This document shows, piece by piece, positions 10,602 to 22,036 of a DNA stretch of 64,000 nt. The position numbers were made by a program, and so were the translations under genes. Location of the stretch: positions 193,547-257,546 of the forward strand of contig NMRA01000480.1 of NCBI GenBank assembly GCA_002633005.1, read 5' to 3'. The notes beneath the pieces are model-generated. The model saw nothing but the letters and a program-made list of their open reading frames with translations. It did no database searches and was not told where the DNA came from. The stretch is from Phoronis australis. Taxonomy: Eukaryota > Phoronida > Phoronidae. Position 1 is the stretch's first letter. Every line of letters begins with the position of its first letter.

Positions 10602-10885
10602 TTTCACTCGTTAAATATATTTATGTGAGCATATGGACTCGCCTTACTCCTTTTCCCCCTCATCTCGGTCTATTCCATTATTCCTTTGTGTGGGACTACA
10701 CGTCGTTTTCCCAGCCTTCGCATTGGTCTGCTGTTATCACGTGTCTCGAGTTTGGTCAGCTCTTGGCTCTTATAGGCTGACGATTGTCACGTGTCTTTAG
10801 GGGCGTTTTTCTTTGTTATTGTAACCTCTCTTTCAGTTCACCTTGTTCCGGCCATATTGTCGTACGTCAAAACTCATTCAATTTT
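10602..10885 (+). repeat. Split direct repeat A2
   Basis: Second copy of the 6141-6424 sequence, lying between B1 and B2. Confidence 0.85.
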
Positions 10886-10991
10886 CCCACCCTCTTCCTC
10901 CCAGTTTTCGTCATTCTCTCGTAGTTCTACGTGGCCGGAGCTTTTTATTGCCCATCTTACCAGAGATTACCTATTATACGTTATTTACCTG

Positions 10992-11128
10992 TATTCATTA
11001 TATTGTAATTGTATTAGTCATAATAAATGACCTTATATCGCCTACCTCGGTCTCCTTTTCATCTCTGGTAACGAGCTTGCGACGCACGTATCATTTATCT
11101 GTATTCGGGACAAATGTCGATCATAAAT
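10992..11128 (+). repeat. Split direct repeat B2 (right terminus)
   Basis: Second copy of B1, with a 10-bp insertion near 11095-11105. It ends in gtcgatcataaat, followed at once by sequence homologous to the 1-365 repeat. Confidence 0.85.
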
Positions 11129-11460
11129 TAAAATTTTGGGCTAGGCCAAGTTTGGGGGCATTTTGTAGATGGGCATTGCATGTAGGCTCAGTGAATGTGG
11201 TTTGTTTGCATTTGTGAACATGCTGAGAATAAAAAAGACCATTTTCTCGGCTGTAGCTGCACTCATCTTCAAGATGGCGGCACCCGGTTGCAATTGTGCA
11301 TTGCTGCTAGCGACTGAGAAATTGGCTGCGATTTTAGGTAGCCCTCAAACAACCCAGAATTGCCAAAAAACTAGTTGGTTGACAGTACTTTTGGACCACA
11401 TTTTCGGAATCTGTAGGAAATTTGCTTTTAGAATCTATAGATTTTAGTCGTGCATCGGCA
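11129..11460 (-). repeat. Dispersed repeat copy 2, right piece
   Basis: Reverse complement of about 1-320. Matching phrases include gggctaggccaagtttgggg, gccctcaaacaacccag, actagttggttgacagta and ttttggaccacatttt. Together with 6085-6116 it forms one copy interrupted by 6141-11128. Confidence 0.75.
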
Positions 11461-11721
11461 GGGAAGTGGTGTTTTTGGAGTCAAAAGTGCCGATTTTGCA
11501 CTTTTTTGCCCCTAGCTATTTTTCTTAGTCTAGCTTGGTTTTCAGTGGGATTGAAAGGGTCAAAAATACAAGAGATAATAAAGTTTCTGCGCTCATCTGC
11601 AGGACTTTTTATGTCAAATAACTGAAAACATGTCATTCTTTGCATCCTGTTTTTGACAGAGTGAAGAAAAGGTGACCAAGTTTTGCCCAGCAAAACCCAG
11701 TGAGAACTGTTCTGTGCCTCC

Positions 11722-11805
11722 TTGACTGTTACTTGTGGCTCTAGATCAGTGCCATTAACTGTGGCTCTGGATCAGTGCCAGTAACTGTGGCTCTAGATGA
11801 GTGCC
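11722..11805. repeat. Three tandem ~30-bp units
   Basis: gtggctctagatcagtgcca and close variants occur three times in a row. They are related to the motif near 5775 and 6033. The rest of 11461-12182 shows no gene. Confidence 0.8.
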
Positions 11806-12182
11806 AATAAAATGAATATTTTTTTCCTCCTCCAGTGGAAACCATTACTTTTTGGAAAATCTGCAAATCTCACGATAGAGTAAAGAAGGCTGAATTTCTC
11901 GGTTTAGTTTCCTATAAACACGATCGCTTTGGCGATTTCTAGCGTAAAGTCTTATTAATTTTTTCATCAGTGAAAATGATTCTTTTCGCATCAGTTGATG
12001 AATAGCGGTCATGTCGTGTCCAATAATGCATCTGTCCAATAATGCATCCAGAGCCTGTGGTATGCATGGTCTGCGCATGCGCTAGTTTTCGGCTTCCGGT
12101 TTTTGCGCAATTCTGCATCCATGGTCAGTCTGTCGTTGATAAAGCCCGCTGAAAGCATCACAAATCGATCGTCTACACCTAA

Positions 12183-12321
12183 ACCTTGCATATTTCCAAA
12201 ATCGAGCGAAAGTACGATGTCAAGGATGTGTTCAACTACTTGTCGAAGGAGATCACGCATAGTGGTTTGTCCAAGAACGAGTGTGGAACATTTTGGAAAT
12301 GTGCAAGGAAGTTTTGTTTGG
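12183..12321 (+). other. Possible exon fragment, unidentified
   Basis: After an in-frame TAA (12180-12182) the frame reads HISKIERKYDVKDVF, then SKEITHSGLSKNECGTFWKC and ARKFCL. It ends at a plausible splice donor, ttgg|gtaagt, at 12321/12322. The composition is protein-like, and the Ulp1/PHD-type transposon remnant begins 660 bp downstream, so it may be an upstream exon of the same element. I do not recognise the domain. Confidence 0.3.
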
Positions 12322-12985
12322 GTAAGTTTACGTTTGCTTAATAATGTGACTGTGTCTCCGTTGCAAAATTGCAATTCAGTATTTCGCTGTTAGTGTTATG
12401 AAATAACGAACAAGACTTTTGAATTTCCTTAGAGTGAATCTGTACGTCGCAAGTCCTACAAAGCGACGTGAAACAACAATCGATAGACGGATAGTGTAGT
12501 CTGTACGACTACGAGTAACGTCATTAACGAGTACGAGTTTTCTTTGGATACATTTATACGAAGTACTAAGTGCTAGATATACGAGCTACAAAGTGATATG
12601 TTTCCATTTTATTGCTATTTATGGCCGAGCATGGTCTCAAATAATGACAAAGTCAGCCAGTCCTTTGCAAGCTCGGAAATCACTTTCAGTCTTAGTCTAG
12701 TTGTTTTGCTAGATGGTAATCAAAACCGTTAATTCATTTGGTGGGTCGCAAGAATTACTGAAAAAACTACTAATAGGACTAATAGGTTGAATGGTAGTCG
12801 ACTTAGGTGCTTAGGTGCAAACGGACTGGAAAGCTGCCGATCAAATTATGAAACAGGTCGCTTCGAATCCATGTCAACTAGTACCCAAGTCAACTTGTCT
12901 CTAAAACAAATTTCATAACTGTTTCGAAAATTTAAAACAGATAGGAATTGTGTGCAGCTGTATGATAAGCATGGCCTGTAATTAA

Positions 12986-13440
12986 GTACCCACTATTGTT
13001 AAACGAGTTGCAGCTGCTGCGTTGTTAGACCAAAGTAACCATAACATCACTGTTGAGGTTATGAAAATCATGCAGCAGAAAGGTTGTAACGATTGTGAGC
13101 TCTTTGCCATTGCCAATGCAACTGCGCTTTGTTTTGGTGATGACCCATTGCGTTTACTGTGGAAGCAGAAGGAAATGCGTAGCCATAAGTGTCTTGTTAA
13201 TGGAAAATTCACGATGTTTCCTAGCACTTACTCTCCATACCGACCTGATGTTTCAAATGTTAAGTTTTCATGTGATGTGCCAATGTTTTGTAGGTGCCGT
13301 ATGTCATTTGCTGATGGTGAGCGTGAGGACGGTATCAGAATGGTTGGTTGCGATAATTGCAATGGCTAGTACCATCAGGATTGTGAAGCCATAAGATCAG
13401 TGGCCGTCAGTAGAATCATCACTTACATACATCTGCCAGC
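12986..13440 (+). pseudogene. Transposon-associated Ulp1-like (C48) protease end plus PHD-like finger
   Basis: From the codon after TAA (12983-12985) the frame gives LLDQSN, then VEVMKIMQQKGCNDCELFAI and ANATALCFGDDP, resembling the C-terminal core of C48/Ulp1-like cysteine proteases. There the D-C-G/x-LFA-A segment carries the nucleophile Cys. It is followed by CRCRMSFADGE, then CDNCNG-stop-YHQDCEA, which looks like half of a PHD finger. The TAG at 13367-13369 replaces the codon where PHD fingers usually have Trp, and the frame continues past it. The 5' part of the protease with the catalytic His is absent. Such proteins are common in transposon-like loci of invertebrates. Family placement is inferred from memory of motifs. 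Confidence 0.5.
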
Positions 13441-16325
13441 AGTACAAGTGTTAAGGTTATGGAGTACCCCAGATAATGTTATATGAAATAAGAAATGAAA
13501 TGACAATTTCGATAACTTTAAACTACCTTTTTGAGTTCCATCTTGAAAATATCAGCAATATTTTGTTCATTTATGTATATGGTCATTTTGCCATAAATGT
13601 ACTTTTCCTGTTTCCAAATTAAAATACATTTGACCCAAGCGATTCTACAACCTTTCTATTTAAGAAAATTTATGCCGATTTAAGTTTTATAATCGTTTAA
13701 ATATTTGATTGAATGCACAAGACTTGTTGATAATGTCCTACATAACCTTGCACAAAATTTGACTCCATTTGGACATAGAAGTAAATCCACAAGGTATAGG
13801 TGCGGGTGTGACTTGTAAATTTCAATTCTCAAAGTTTCAGATATATCCAGATATTGATAGAAATAATTTGTGTAATTGTGCTTTTTTCTTCAACCAATGA
13901 AGTGCACATTTCTCAATGAATCTGTACACTGACTAGAACTAACTTTGTTTTTTATTTCCCATTTCTTTACCCAAGTCTGATCAAACTTGAAGTTTATCAA
14001 ATGGTGTTATGTTTGGCATGCGCTGGTCGAAAGTTGGGATTGGAGAATATAATTTGGGACTTCATCTGAGACAATTCAAATAGAATTCACTTGACTCAGT
14101 CAGAGTGAAATGTGCATTTTCCATGTTTTAGTAGCTACTAAGGGTGTACAGCTGAAGTCACTCTGCTCTGTTGCTACCCTTGTTTCGATCTAACGACTTG
14201 TATGGCTTCAGACAGATATGACCCTCAGCTCATTGACGTGTGGTCATGATATGCCGTCTTATTTTTTGTAGGTATCATTTGCTATTTGATGACAGTGTTG
14301 AATGCGGTACCTGGCTGGTATCATCGTTTTTTAAAAATACTCTTTCCTTTGTTTTGACATCAAACTCTACTCAATTTGAGCTAAAAATGAAGTACTCTTC
14401 AAAAACACTTATTTTTCATGAATACACTTGGACTAATTTTTATAGGGTTTTGATTGACAGTGTTGGTTAATTGATTTCATTCTGCTCTGTTGCTACCAGT
14501 GTTTCGATTTAACGACATGTGTGGCTTCCGACAGCTATGCTTTTTGGTCATGTGATGTGCCATTTTTTTGTAGGTGAGTCTACACGGTGCTGTAAGATTT
14601 CGAAGGCACCATGATGTACGCTGTAACGAGATTCCATTGTTGATGTATTTTGACACCATATCAAAGTGTTTGTTACTGCTATTTGTGGTCTGGAAGATGC
14701 TGTTTTTGTCTACTACAATCTTTTTAGTTAGAGGATATGGATTTTTAGCATCACATATTCATTTAAATATTAAGAGTTTGTTTTCATAGATGTAACCAAA
14801 ACTTTATATTTTCAAAGTGATTTTGTTTTGATTTTGAATCAAAATATTCGACTAAGATTTGTGATGCTGGAAATTCTAGTTTACTGTCTGTTATGGTTTT
14901 TCTTTTTTTATGGTTCAAGAATATGTTCGTCACCAGACTTCCATATGTATTTTATAATACGCGTTGTACTATTATTATCGTGGATGTACCCAAATTGTAC
15001 ATTTTCAAGTCAGTTTGGAATTTATTTTATTTCCAAATATACTGGCATTTGTTATCCGAGGAGGCTATCCAATCGCCCTTGTGATTTTTTAATTGAGGGT
15101 TGTTGCTTCTGACTTGCAATTAATGTTAAGAACAGGTTTTGTACCGCATTAAAGAGCATGTTTTTTGTATTAATCAACAATTTCCAACATTTTCGCATGT
15201 CACTAGTACATAATGTGTTCTTTCCTTTGTAATTATTATTTGGAGAAAATAAATTTAAATCTGAATGTTCTCGTCTCATTCTCTTGGAGTTGGCTTTTTT
15301 GCGGGATACTTGGCCCAGGCAGTTGTAGCTTTTGTGAAGTAGGTGTTCATTTTCTGCAAACCAGGACCTCTGAAAAATAACAACTGGTTCCAAAAATTGT
15401 ATATTTAGTAGGACTTGAACAGTGTTTATTACAACTTCACGTTAGTACGACTTTCGGGTTTGCGTTTTTATCTTAGTAGTCAACGAAACAACTTTTTAGG
15501 TTCCAATGTGGAAATCCGAAAATTTTTTGATATTGGTAACTTATGAAACGTAAGCAATCGTCTTGTTGCTGTGTTCACGAAAACGCTTCTTCAGTCTTGT
15601 ACAGGGACCTGAAAATGATAACGTAGTAACGGTATTCACTTTGAGAAGAAATGTAGCTAATTCGTAACTGCTGCTCTAGGTCTTTTCAAGAACTTAACAG
15701 TAAAGCCTAACGTCGCAAATTATGTTGGTTCTGGTCTGCGCTCTTTGCATGACTTAAAGATACGCCAGAAATTTTGAAAAAATGGTTGTGGTCCACGCCC
15801 GCAACATTTTGAAAATTGCGCTTCTGTGTTAATGCAAACTAGTGAAACCCGCATCGCCGCACTATTTTAGCAGATAACAGGCGAATTTTTCAGTGTTTTC
15901 TCATCGATGTTCATACAGGAACAAGAAAAAGTGCACGCCCGCATTAGTAGCAAAGATGACGATTTTTTTAACACAAACGCATCCACGCACAATGACTTGC
16001 CAACACGTAAGGTTAACGATTAAGAAAGGCCTTTGTTGAAAATCTCATACATCTTGTTTTTGAAAAAAATCAACCAAAAAGAAAATCGCACCCCATTACT
16101 TTTCAAACAGCTACAGATTTACACATTAAGAGGAATGAGGAATATACATATATTCTACACAAATTTCAATAAACTTTAAGACATTGGTTTTGGCCATATT
16201 TCACGGGCGTCTTGGCATCGAAATGCAATTAATGAGACCAGTTAAAGTGAATACAAAATGCTCAAATCAGTGAACAGTTCCTTTGGGAATATGTAGTGGC
16301 CCTTAAAAGGGCCTTTGGGTCTCGT
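13441..16325. other. AT-rich stretch without a recognised gene
   Basis: No coding signal is convincing. A segment with ctctgctctgttgctacc, tgtttcgat(c/t)taacgac and tggcttc(a/c)gacag occurs at about 14155-14250 and again at about 14478-14560, a local duplication. Confidence 0.5.
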
Positions 16326-16577
16326 TCACGCCATATTTATAGCATGCACGATGGCGCACTTTAATGACCGATACAATTGAACACCTTGATCATTCAGATG
16401 CACTTGGTCATGATGCATGAGTTTGCGATTGTTCCGAAATCGCCGGTGAAACCAAAACATTGCATTGGGAAAATGCTCGAATGTCTCCCGCAGCAGGGTA
16501 TTCATTGTATCTGCTTTCTTGTCATATCCTGCCAGGTTGTACCTGTACAGGACAGAGGACACAAGAATGGTAGACAC
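16326..16577 (-). pseudogene. SGNH-hydrolase-like C-terminal fragment
   Basis: The 83-residue frame reads ILVSSVLYR, then DTMNTLLRETFEHFPNAMFW, then DQVHLNDQGVQLYRSLKCAI. The D-x-VHLN-x-G-x-x-LY pattern is that of the last block of GDSL/SGNH hydrolases, which supplies the catalytic Asp and His. The N-terminal GDS block is not seen upstream on the minus strand, so this is a fragment. Such domains often occur in retroelement-encoded proteins of invertebrates, and the repeat-rich setting favours that origin. Confidence 0.45.
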
Positions 16578-18131
16578 TTGATTACACTTGCTGCAAATGC
16601 TTGGTTACGCCCTTCTTACATTTCTCCATAAGAACTTCAATGTACCACGCACATTGTATCGCAACTGCTAATCGCGCAACTGAGCCGACGTTATATATTA
16701 ACTTGAAAAAATCCTCAGGCCCAGTCTGAGCCAGTAGCTAAAAGAAAAAATAAAAAGCAGTGACCTACACCATTTTACAACTGGACGTTCCCTCTATGTC
16801 GCTGGCTAAGATACGAAAATTAAAATGTGACAAAAAGCATTTCTTAGTGGTAACACCAACAGGAACCTCGAAATCTTGAGTGGCGATCCTGTTTCAAAGT
16901 GAATCCTAACATACCGAATTTGAAAATGTTTGAACGTGACTCAAACCTCAGTGAAATAGGAATACGTGGGATTAAACCAAACAATTTTACATTCGTTTTT
17001 AGCCAGCTAAAGGGGTTATGCAGATTTGAAAATCTTCTCACTCACCGCCATCCAGTTGTTAACTCTCGCTATTTGATGATAACCCCTCCCAATTAGCAAA
17101 ATCGAAAACTTTGTATGAAAAGTGCTATAAAGATAAGATAAACTTCATTATGCGCCTTTTAAAAGAATAAGAGAAGTGCTAAGAAGGAATTTTACATACA
17201 GGTAGTTAGATGTCTATTCCTGCTGACGACCAGTAAACAACCGCTCAGTAAAGGTTAATATGAATTCTCTTTTTAAATTATTCTGCTCATAGAAACATAT
17301 GGGCACATTTTTTGACAACTATGATACAGCTTCGGTGACTGCATTAAGCAGAGTCAAGATAGGTAGGGTTTTTTCAATTTGATTATTTTGTTTTGATGTC
17401 TTAGTTACTTGCAAATCGTCATCAAAATGGTATGTGTTGTCAATAAAATCAGACAAAGACGATTTTGGATGACCAATTCATAATTTATTAGTACAACCTA
17501 TGGTGTATCATGAGACTGGCTCAACGAAGTTAAAATAAGCTGTTATCAATCTCAGTATTTTTCGCTATGCGCTGGTCATAGATGTATATTGTGCTGCAAG
17601 GGATGATAAAGTTATTAGAAAGAGTAATTGGTCCAATACATTACGAAAAATGTTGGAAAGGATGTTGAGCGGAACCACTCAAAGGAAAATTGGAATTCAG
17701 TTGATATGAAAAGTAATGTTAAGTTATTTTACAGTGATACTTGCATTCTACAGATTTTACCTGGCGCAATTATCGTACTTTCAATTTTGTCTTTCTCAAG
17801 ATTCCGATGGCACTGTAAAGTACAAGCAACGCTGTGCAATATCTTACAAGGGATGCGGACAAAGTTTTCAGCGCCTTTAATTGACTATCATTTATCAAAA
17901 ATGCTGCCAACTTCAGTGAAGATCTGCTGTGGGTGCAACGCGTTTGATGACTTGGAAATTCCTTTAGTCAGTGGAGCGGCACGAAATAACAAAGCCTGTG
18001 TATTGTAAAATGAAAATCAATACTAATCGATGAGTTTTGGGTACGTGCATCCGTCCAATTCTAAATGGCATCATGTCATATAATACAGCCAGCAGGGATT
18101 TTGCATATTCCTGTCTTATTAATCGAGGTGT
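16578..18131. other. No recognised gene
   Basis: Only short unrelated open frames were seen, and no family motif, repeat array or tRNA was recognised. Confidence 0.4.
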
Positions 18132-18705
18132 GTAATTGCGCAATACTGCATCCATCTATCGTATAAAGCTATCAGAAATGGCTATGGATGCATTATTGGA
18201 CAGAGGTGTTATTGCACAATATTGCATCTGTCCATCCGATAAAGCAGTCAGAAATGGCTGTGGATGCATTACTGAACAGAGGTGTTATTGCACAATACTG
18301 CATCCATCTATCGTATAAAGCAGTCAGAAATGGCCGTGGATGCACTATTGGACAGAGATGGTATTGCACAATAGTGCATCCGTCTATCCAATAAAGCAGT
18401 CAAAAATGGCTGTGGATGCACTATTGGACAGAGGTGTTATTGCACAATAGTGCATCCGTCTATCCAATAAAGCAGTCAAAATGGCTGTGGATGCACTATT
18501 GGACAGAGGTGTTGTTGCACAATGGTGCATCCGTCTATCGGATAAAGCAGTAAGAGGTGGCTGTGGATGCATTATTGGACAGGTGTATTGCACAATAGTG
18601 CATCCATCCATCTGATAAATCAGTAGCAAGTCGCTGTGGATGCATTTTTGGATAGGCGTGTTATTGTACAATATCGCATCCGACCATCTGATTCAGCAGC
18701 CGTAA
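18132..18705. repeat. ~80-bp tandem satellite, about seven copies
   Basis: Units contain ggatgca(t/c)tattggacag, aggtgttattgcacaata and tgcatccgtctatc..ataaagcagt. The half-units tggatgcactattg and caatagtgcatcc are inverted relative to each other, so each unit can fold into a hairpin. A short relative (tccaataatgcatc) occurs at 12018-12052. Confidence 0.9.
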
Positions 18706-19530
18706 GTGGCTAAGGTGTCCCACTATGCGCAACATCTTGAAAGGTATTTATAGCAATGCCACTATGATGCTTTAGTCATTGTGACTGAGGCAGAATTTGT
18801 CAGCTAAGAAGACGGTGGTCATTGCCTAAGCTCACGACTGAAGTGAAGTATCCGTGGAATTCGTAGTCCTAAGTGTCATTCCTTGCAGCATATAGTGTTT
18901 TAGAGACGATCAGGACCCGAGACTGAGTGTGAGCTCAGGCACACAGGCTTCGCTGCCAGTGCCAGCCAACAAAATCTCCTACATGTGTACATTTAAAAAT
19001 AACACAAGCTCAAAACTCTTTGAAAGATACTCACACACATCACTGACATTGCCCTTTATCTCTTTTTTCCAAAATAAACAAGATACGAGGCATAAATGAT
19101 GCTGGGACGAACGATCTAATAAACGTCATTTTCAAGCATTACTCTCCACCTTTTGAGTTTTGTAACAAAGAAAGTCTGTTGTCGTTTTGAAAACAGTACG
19201 CTGGTGACACGCGCACGCGCCGTACTAAAATTTTGCGACTACTTTTGGGACATGATAACAGCTTCGCAGCAGTAAAGTTTATTCTGAATTTGGTTTGCTG
19301 GTCTTAAAAATGCTAATAACTTGTAACGAAATGAGAGCAGTTCCGACAATTGGTTGGGAAAACGTGCACTCGTGGCAGCAAACAACAGTTGACAGAAGAA
19401 TAAACCGGGGGAAAGAAACTGTTCAGGTCAGGTGACGTAATTGCCAAACGCCGACTCCCAAGAACGCACTTCAATTTTAGCAGCAGGCCTAGATGAGCGG
19501 TAGAGCGATAGATTCTTCCAACACCTGTCA
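18706..19530. other. No recognised gene
   Basis: Unique-looking sequence between the 18.1-18.7 kb satellite and the hAT-like terminus, with no convincing frame. Confidence 0.4.
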
Positions 19531-19704
19531 CAGTGGCGGATCTACGGGGGGGGTTCAGGGGGTTTGAACCCCCCCCCTCGGGCCGGGACCCAAAAATAAA
19601 AAAACAAACATCTCCAGCAAAACAAAAACGGCACCGCCAGCGTGTGTAAACCCCAAGTAAACCAACTTTGATAAAAATGAGGGGGATGGGGGGGGGGGGG
19701 GGCC
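19531..19704. mobile_element. hAT-like DNA-transposon terminus, left
   Basis: cagtggcggatctac at 19531 is an exact inverted match to gtagatccgccactg at about 22021-22035. The G/C runs after this terminus resemble the common CAGTGGCGGATC-type inverted repeats of hAT-related elements. The 8 bp flanking each end do not match, so the two ends may belong to different copies. The sequence runs into a poly-G tract and an assembly gap. Confidence 0.45.
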
Positions 19705-20004
19705 NNNNNNNNNNNNNNNNNNNNNNNNNNNNNNNNNNNNNNNNNNNNNNNNNNNNNNNNNNNNNNNNNNNNNNNNNNNNNNNNNNNNNNNNNNNNNNNN
19801 NNNNNNNNNNNNNNNNNNNNNNNNNNNNNNNNNNNNNNNNNNNNNNNNNNNNNNNNNNNNNNNNNNNNNNNNNNNNNNNNNNNNNNNNNNNNNNNNNNNN
19901 NNNNNNNNNNNNNNNNNNNNNNNNNNNNNNNNNNNNNNNNNNNNNNNNNNNNNNNNNNNNNNNNNNNNNNNNNNNNNNNNNNNNNNNNNNNNNNNNNNNN
20001 NNNN
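19705..20004. other. Assembly gap (300 N)
   Basis: Exactly 300 unknown bases after a poly-G run. It truncates the Penelope-like endonuclease frame that reads into it from the right. Confidence 1.
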
Positions 20005-20481
20005 TCTTCTCTATCCAGGATCTTCACATCTTCCATGGCGAAAGAGTGGTCTGTGGAAGCCATGTGAGTAAAAACTGCAGAATCATAGCAGTCCCCATAA
20101 CTGGACCTCCGATGCTGGTTGAAACGACTTTTCAGGGCTTGTTTGGTTTCCCCAATATATGCTGCTCCACACCCCGGTTCCGAGCATGAAATGCCATACA
20201 CCACATTTGATGTTTTCTCTTTGCTGGTTTTGTCTTTCACATTTAACAATTGAGTCCTTATGGTGTTAACAGGTTTGAATACAACAGCAATGTCATGTCC
20301 CCTCATATGTGATTTGATCTGGTCAGCGATCCCTGGCACAAAAGGCAATGTTACCCTGATGTTTCCCCTATTGTCAGGCTGCGTGTTCTGAGGCCTGACT
20401 CTGTCATGGTTTGCCTTGTGGAATGACCACTTCGGGTAGCCACATCTTTTCAGCACTGTTGCTGGAATGGACTTAGTGCCA
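20005..20481 (-). pseudogene. Penelope-like element: C-terminal linker and GIY-YIG endonuclease
   Basis: The minus strand reads LKRCGYPKWSF, then LPFVPGIADQIKSHMRGHDI and VFKPVNTIRTQLLNVKDK. Next comes NVVYGISCSEPGC followed by AAYIGETKQALKSRFNQHR. NVVY and YIGET are the two halves of the GIY-YIG nuclease signature. The preceding linker is typical of Penelope-like retroelements, where the nuclease follows the reverse transcriptase and nicks target DNA. The frame is cut by the assembly gap at 20004, and upstream of about 20481 the similarity fades without an RT domain. It is therefore a 3' fragment, flanked by the hAT-like ends at 19531 and 22035. Confidence 0.8.
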
Positions 20482-21934
20482 ACTGAGCTGCGAAACGAGA
20501 TGCTGACACTGTAGAGGCGTACAAGCTCATTGACACAGCAGTTGACGAAGTGAAAGTGTTGGGAACAAACGTCGAAGATGTCTGGGTAGAATGGTTCCAA
20601 GAGGAGCAAACCATTGGATCCGATATACAGATTCCTCGGCAGGTCTAGACAACAAAAAGATAGGACCAACGTTCCTGGAGAAACACCCAGGTAATAAGTT
20701 GTAATTCTACACAGTTAGTAATAATGTTGGTTGTTTATGCTTGTGTACAATGAAAACAAAATAGAAATTATTTTTGGACATGCCAAATTTACCCAGTACA
20801 ACAGAGGGTCTACGAGCGCACATAAACTGATTCTGATTTGTATTTCCACTTGCGTCTATCTGCTTCATATCCAAAATCTATTTCACGTAGTGCGTAGTTA
20901 AAATTGTACTCACTTGTTTCTTCCAGTGAGTACTACAGAACGGTGCGAAAACCCTTCCTAGACAACCTCTCGCAGCAGTTGACCACCAGATGTGTAAACT
21001 ACACGTATGAGCAACCACTGGGGAGTAAAAAGTGTCTAGAGAGAAGTTTTCAATTCAAAGTTTTTTGTAAAGTACGCTTTAGGTCTCACGACGGAGCAGG
21101 CCAGCTTGATTTGTGTAAATATCGAGTTTCAGTGTACTTCTGGTCCCTCGGCGAACTAACTAGTCTTGTGATGTTTTTTACCAAAATGTGCTTTGTAAAA
21201 CTATTTATCTCAGCCAGTACTGTTTGGTCCCGCGACAGATCGACTATTTTTATAGGGATAATAAGCACAGGTGTACTTATGGTCTCGTGACGGACCAGGC
21301 CAGAGTTTTTGTGTACTCTCAATGTACATCTGGTCCCTCTGCAAACTGGTCCTGTATATCTTTTCACCACGATAACAGAATGTTTTGGTTTCGTGAAACT
21401 GTTTTCAGACGATTTGTTTCCCGATACATTTGACGTTTTTCAATTGTTGTGAGCGTGATTCAGCGTATTTATTGTCGCTTTTAATAATAAACTATGAGCT
21501 ATGAGCACCATCGTTCGCCAGTTTTTCTCGTAACGAGACAGAACACATGTTTATTTCCGGACTAACAGTACAGTTCTTCGTTCTTAAACAGCTTGAGGCT
21601 GTTGCGATTATCTGATATTCAAGTTTTACGCCCCGTCGGTGCTCCTTATGCTCTTGAATATTTGATAGTTGTCTAAGCCCCTGTATACACACCCCACTTT
21701 TTCGTATGCCGCTAAAAAGGTGTGTGTAAACAGATGTTCCAACAAAATTTTTTGCTGGTGGTGTGACTCATACCCAGATGTGCACAAATATGGTTTCATG
21801 AAACTTATGAGCCAAGTTTATGTGACGAAATCGAGAAGGGTTTTTAATTATCTTAAGAAAAACTCCAGGGACATGTTAAGTGCCAGAAACGTATCAGGAA
21901 GCATGGAAACTTCGCTGTTTGGCTACAAAACCAA

Positions 21935-22036
21935 AAAGTTGTCTTACACAACCCCCCNCGGCCCCACGCGCCTCGGATTCGACCTTTGCGGGAATCCTAA
22001 AAACCCCCCTTACTGAAAATGTAGATCCGCCACTGC
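21935..22036. mobile_element. hAT-like DNA-transposon terminus, right
   Basis: Ends in gtagatccgccactg, the inverse of the left terminus at 19531, and is preceded by C-runs (one N at 21958). From 20670 to 21934 I see no gene. Phrases of the ctggtccc type recur near 21140, 21226, 21285 and 21330. Confidence 0.4.

Larger units (their letters stand above)
6141..11128 (+). mobile_element. Ngaro/PAT-like tyrosine-recombinase retrotransposon (degenerate)
   Basis: The termini form split direct repeats. A1 (6141-6424) is nearly identical to A2 (10602-10885). B1 (10471-10597) matches B2 (10992-11128), giving the order A1 - internal - B1 - A2 - B2. Among known retroelements this layout is characteristic of the PAT/Ngaro groups of the DIRS order, which integrate with a tyrosine recombinase and make no target-site duplication. 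A DIRS-type RNase H remnant lies inside (8235-8465). The rest of the interior is filled with satellite-like sequence, and I see no intact recombinase frame. An unusual LTR arrangement from unequal recombination is the main alternative. Confidence 0.6.
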
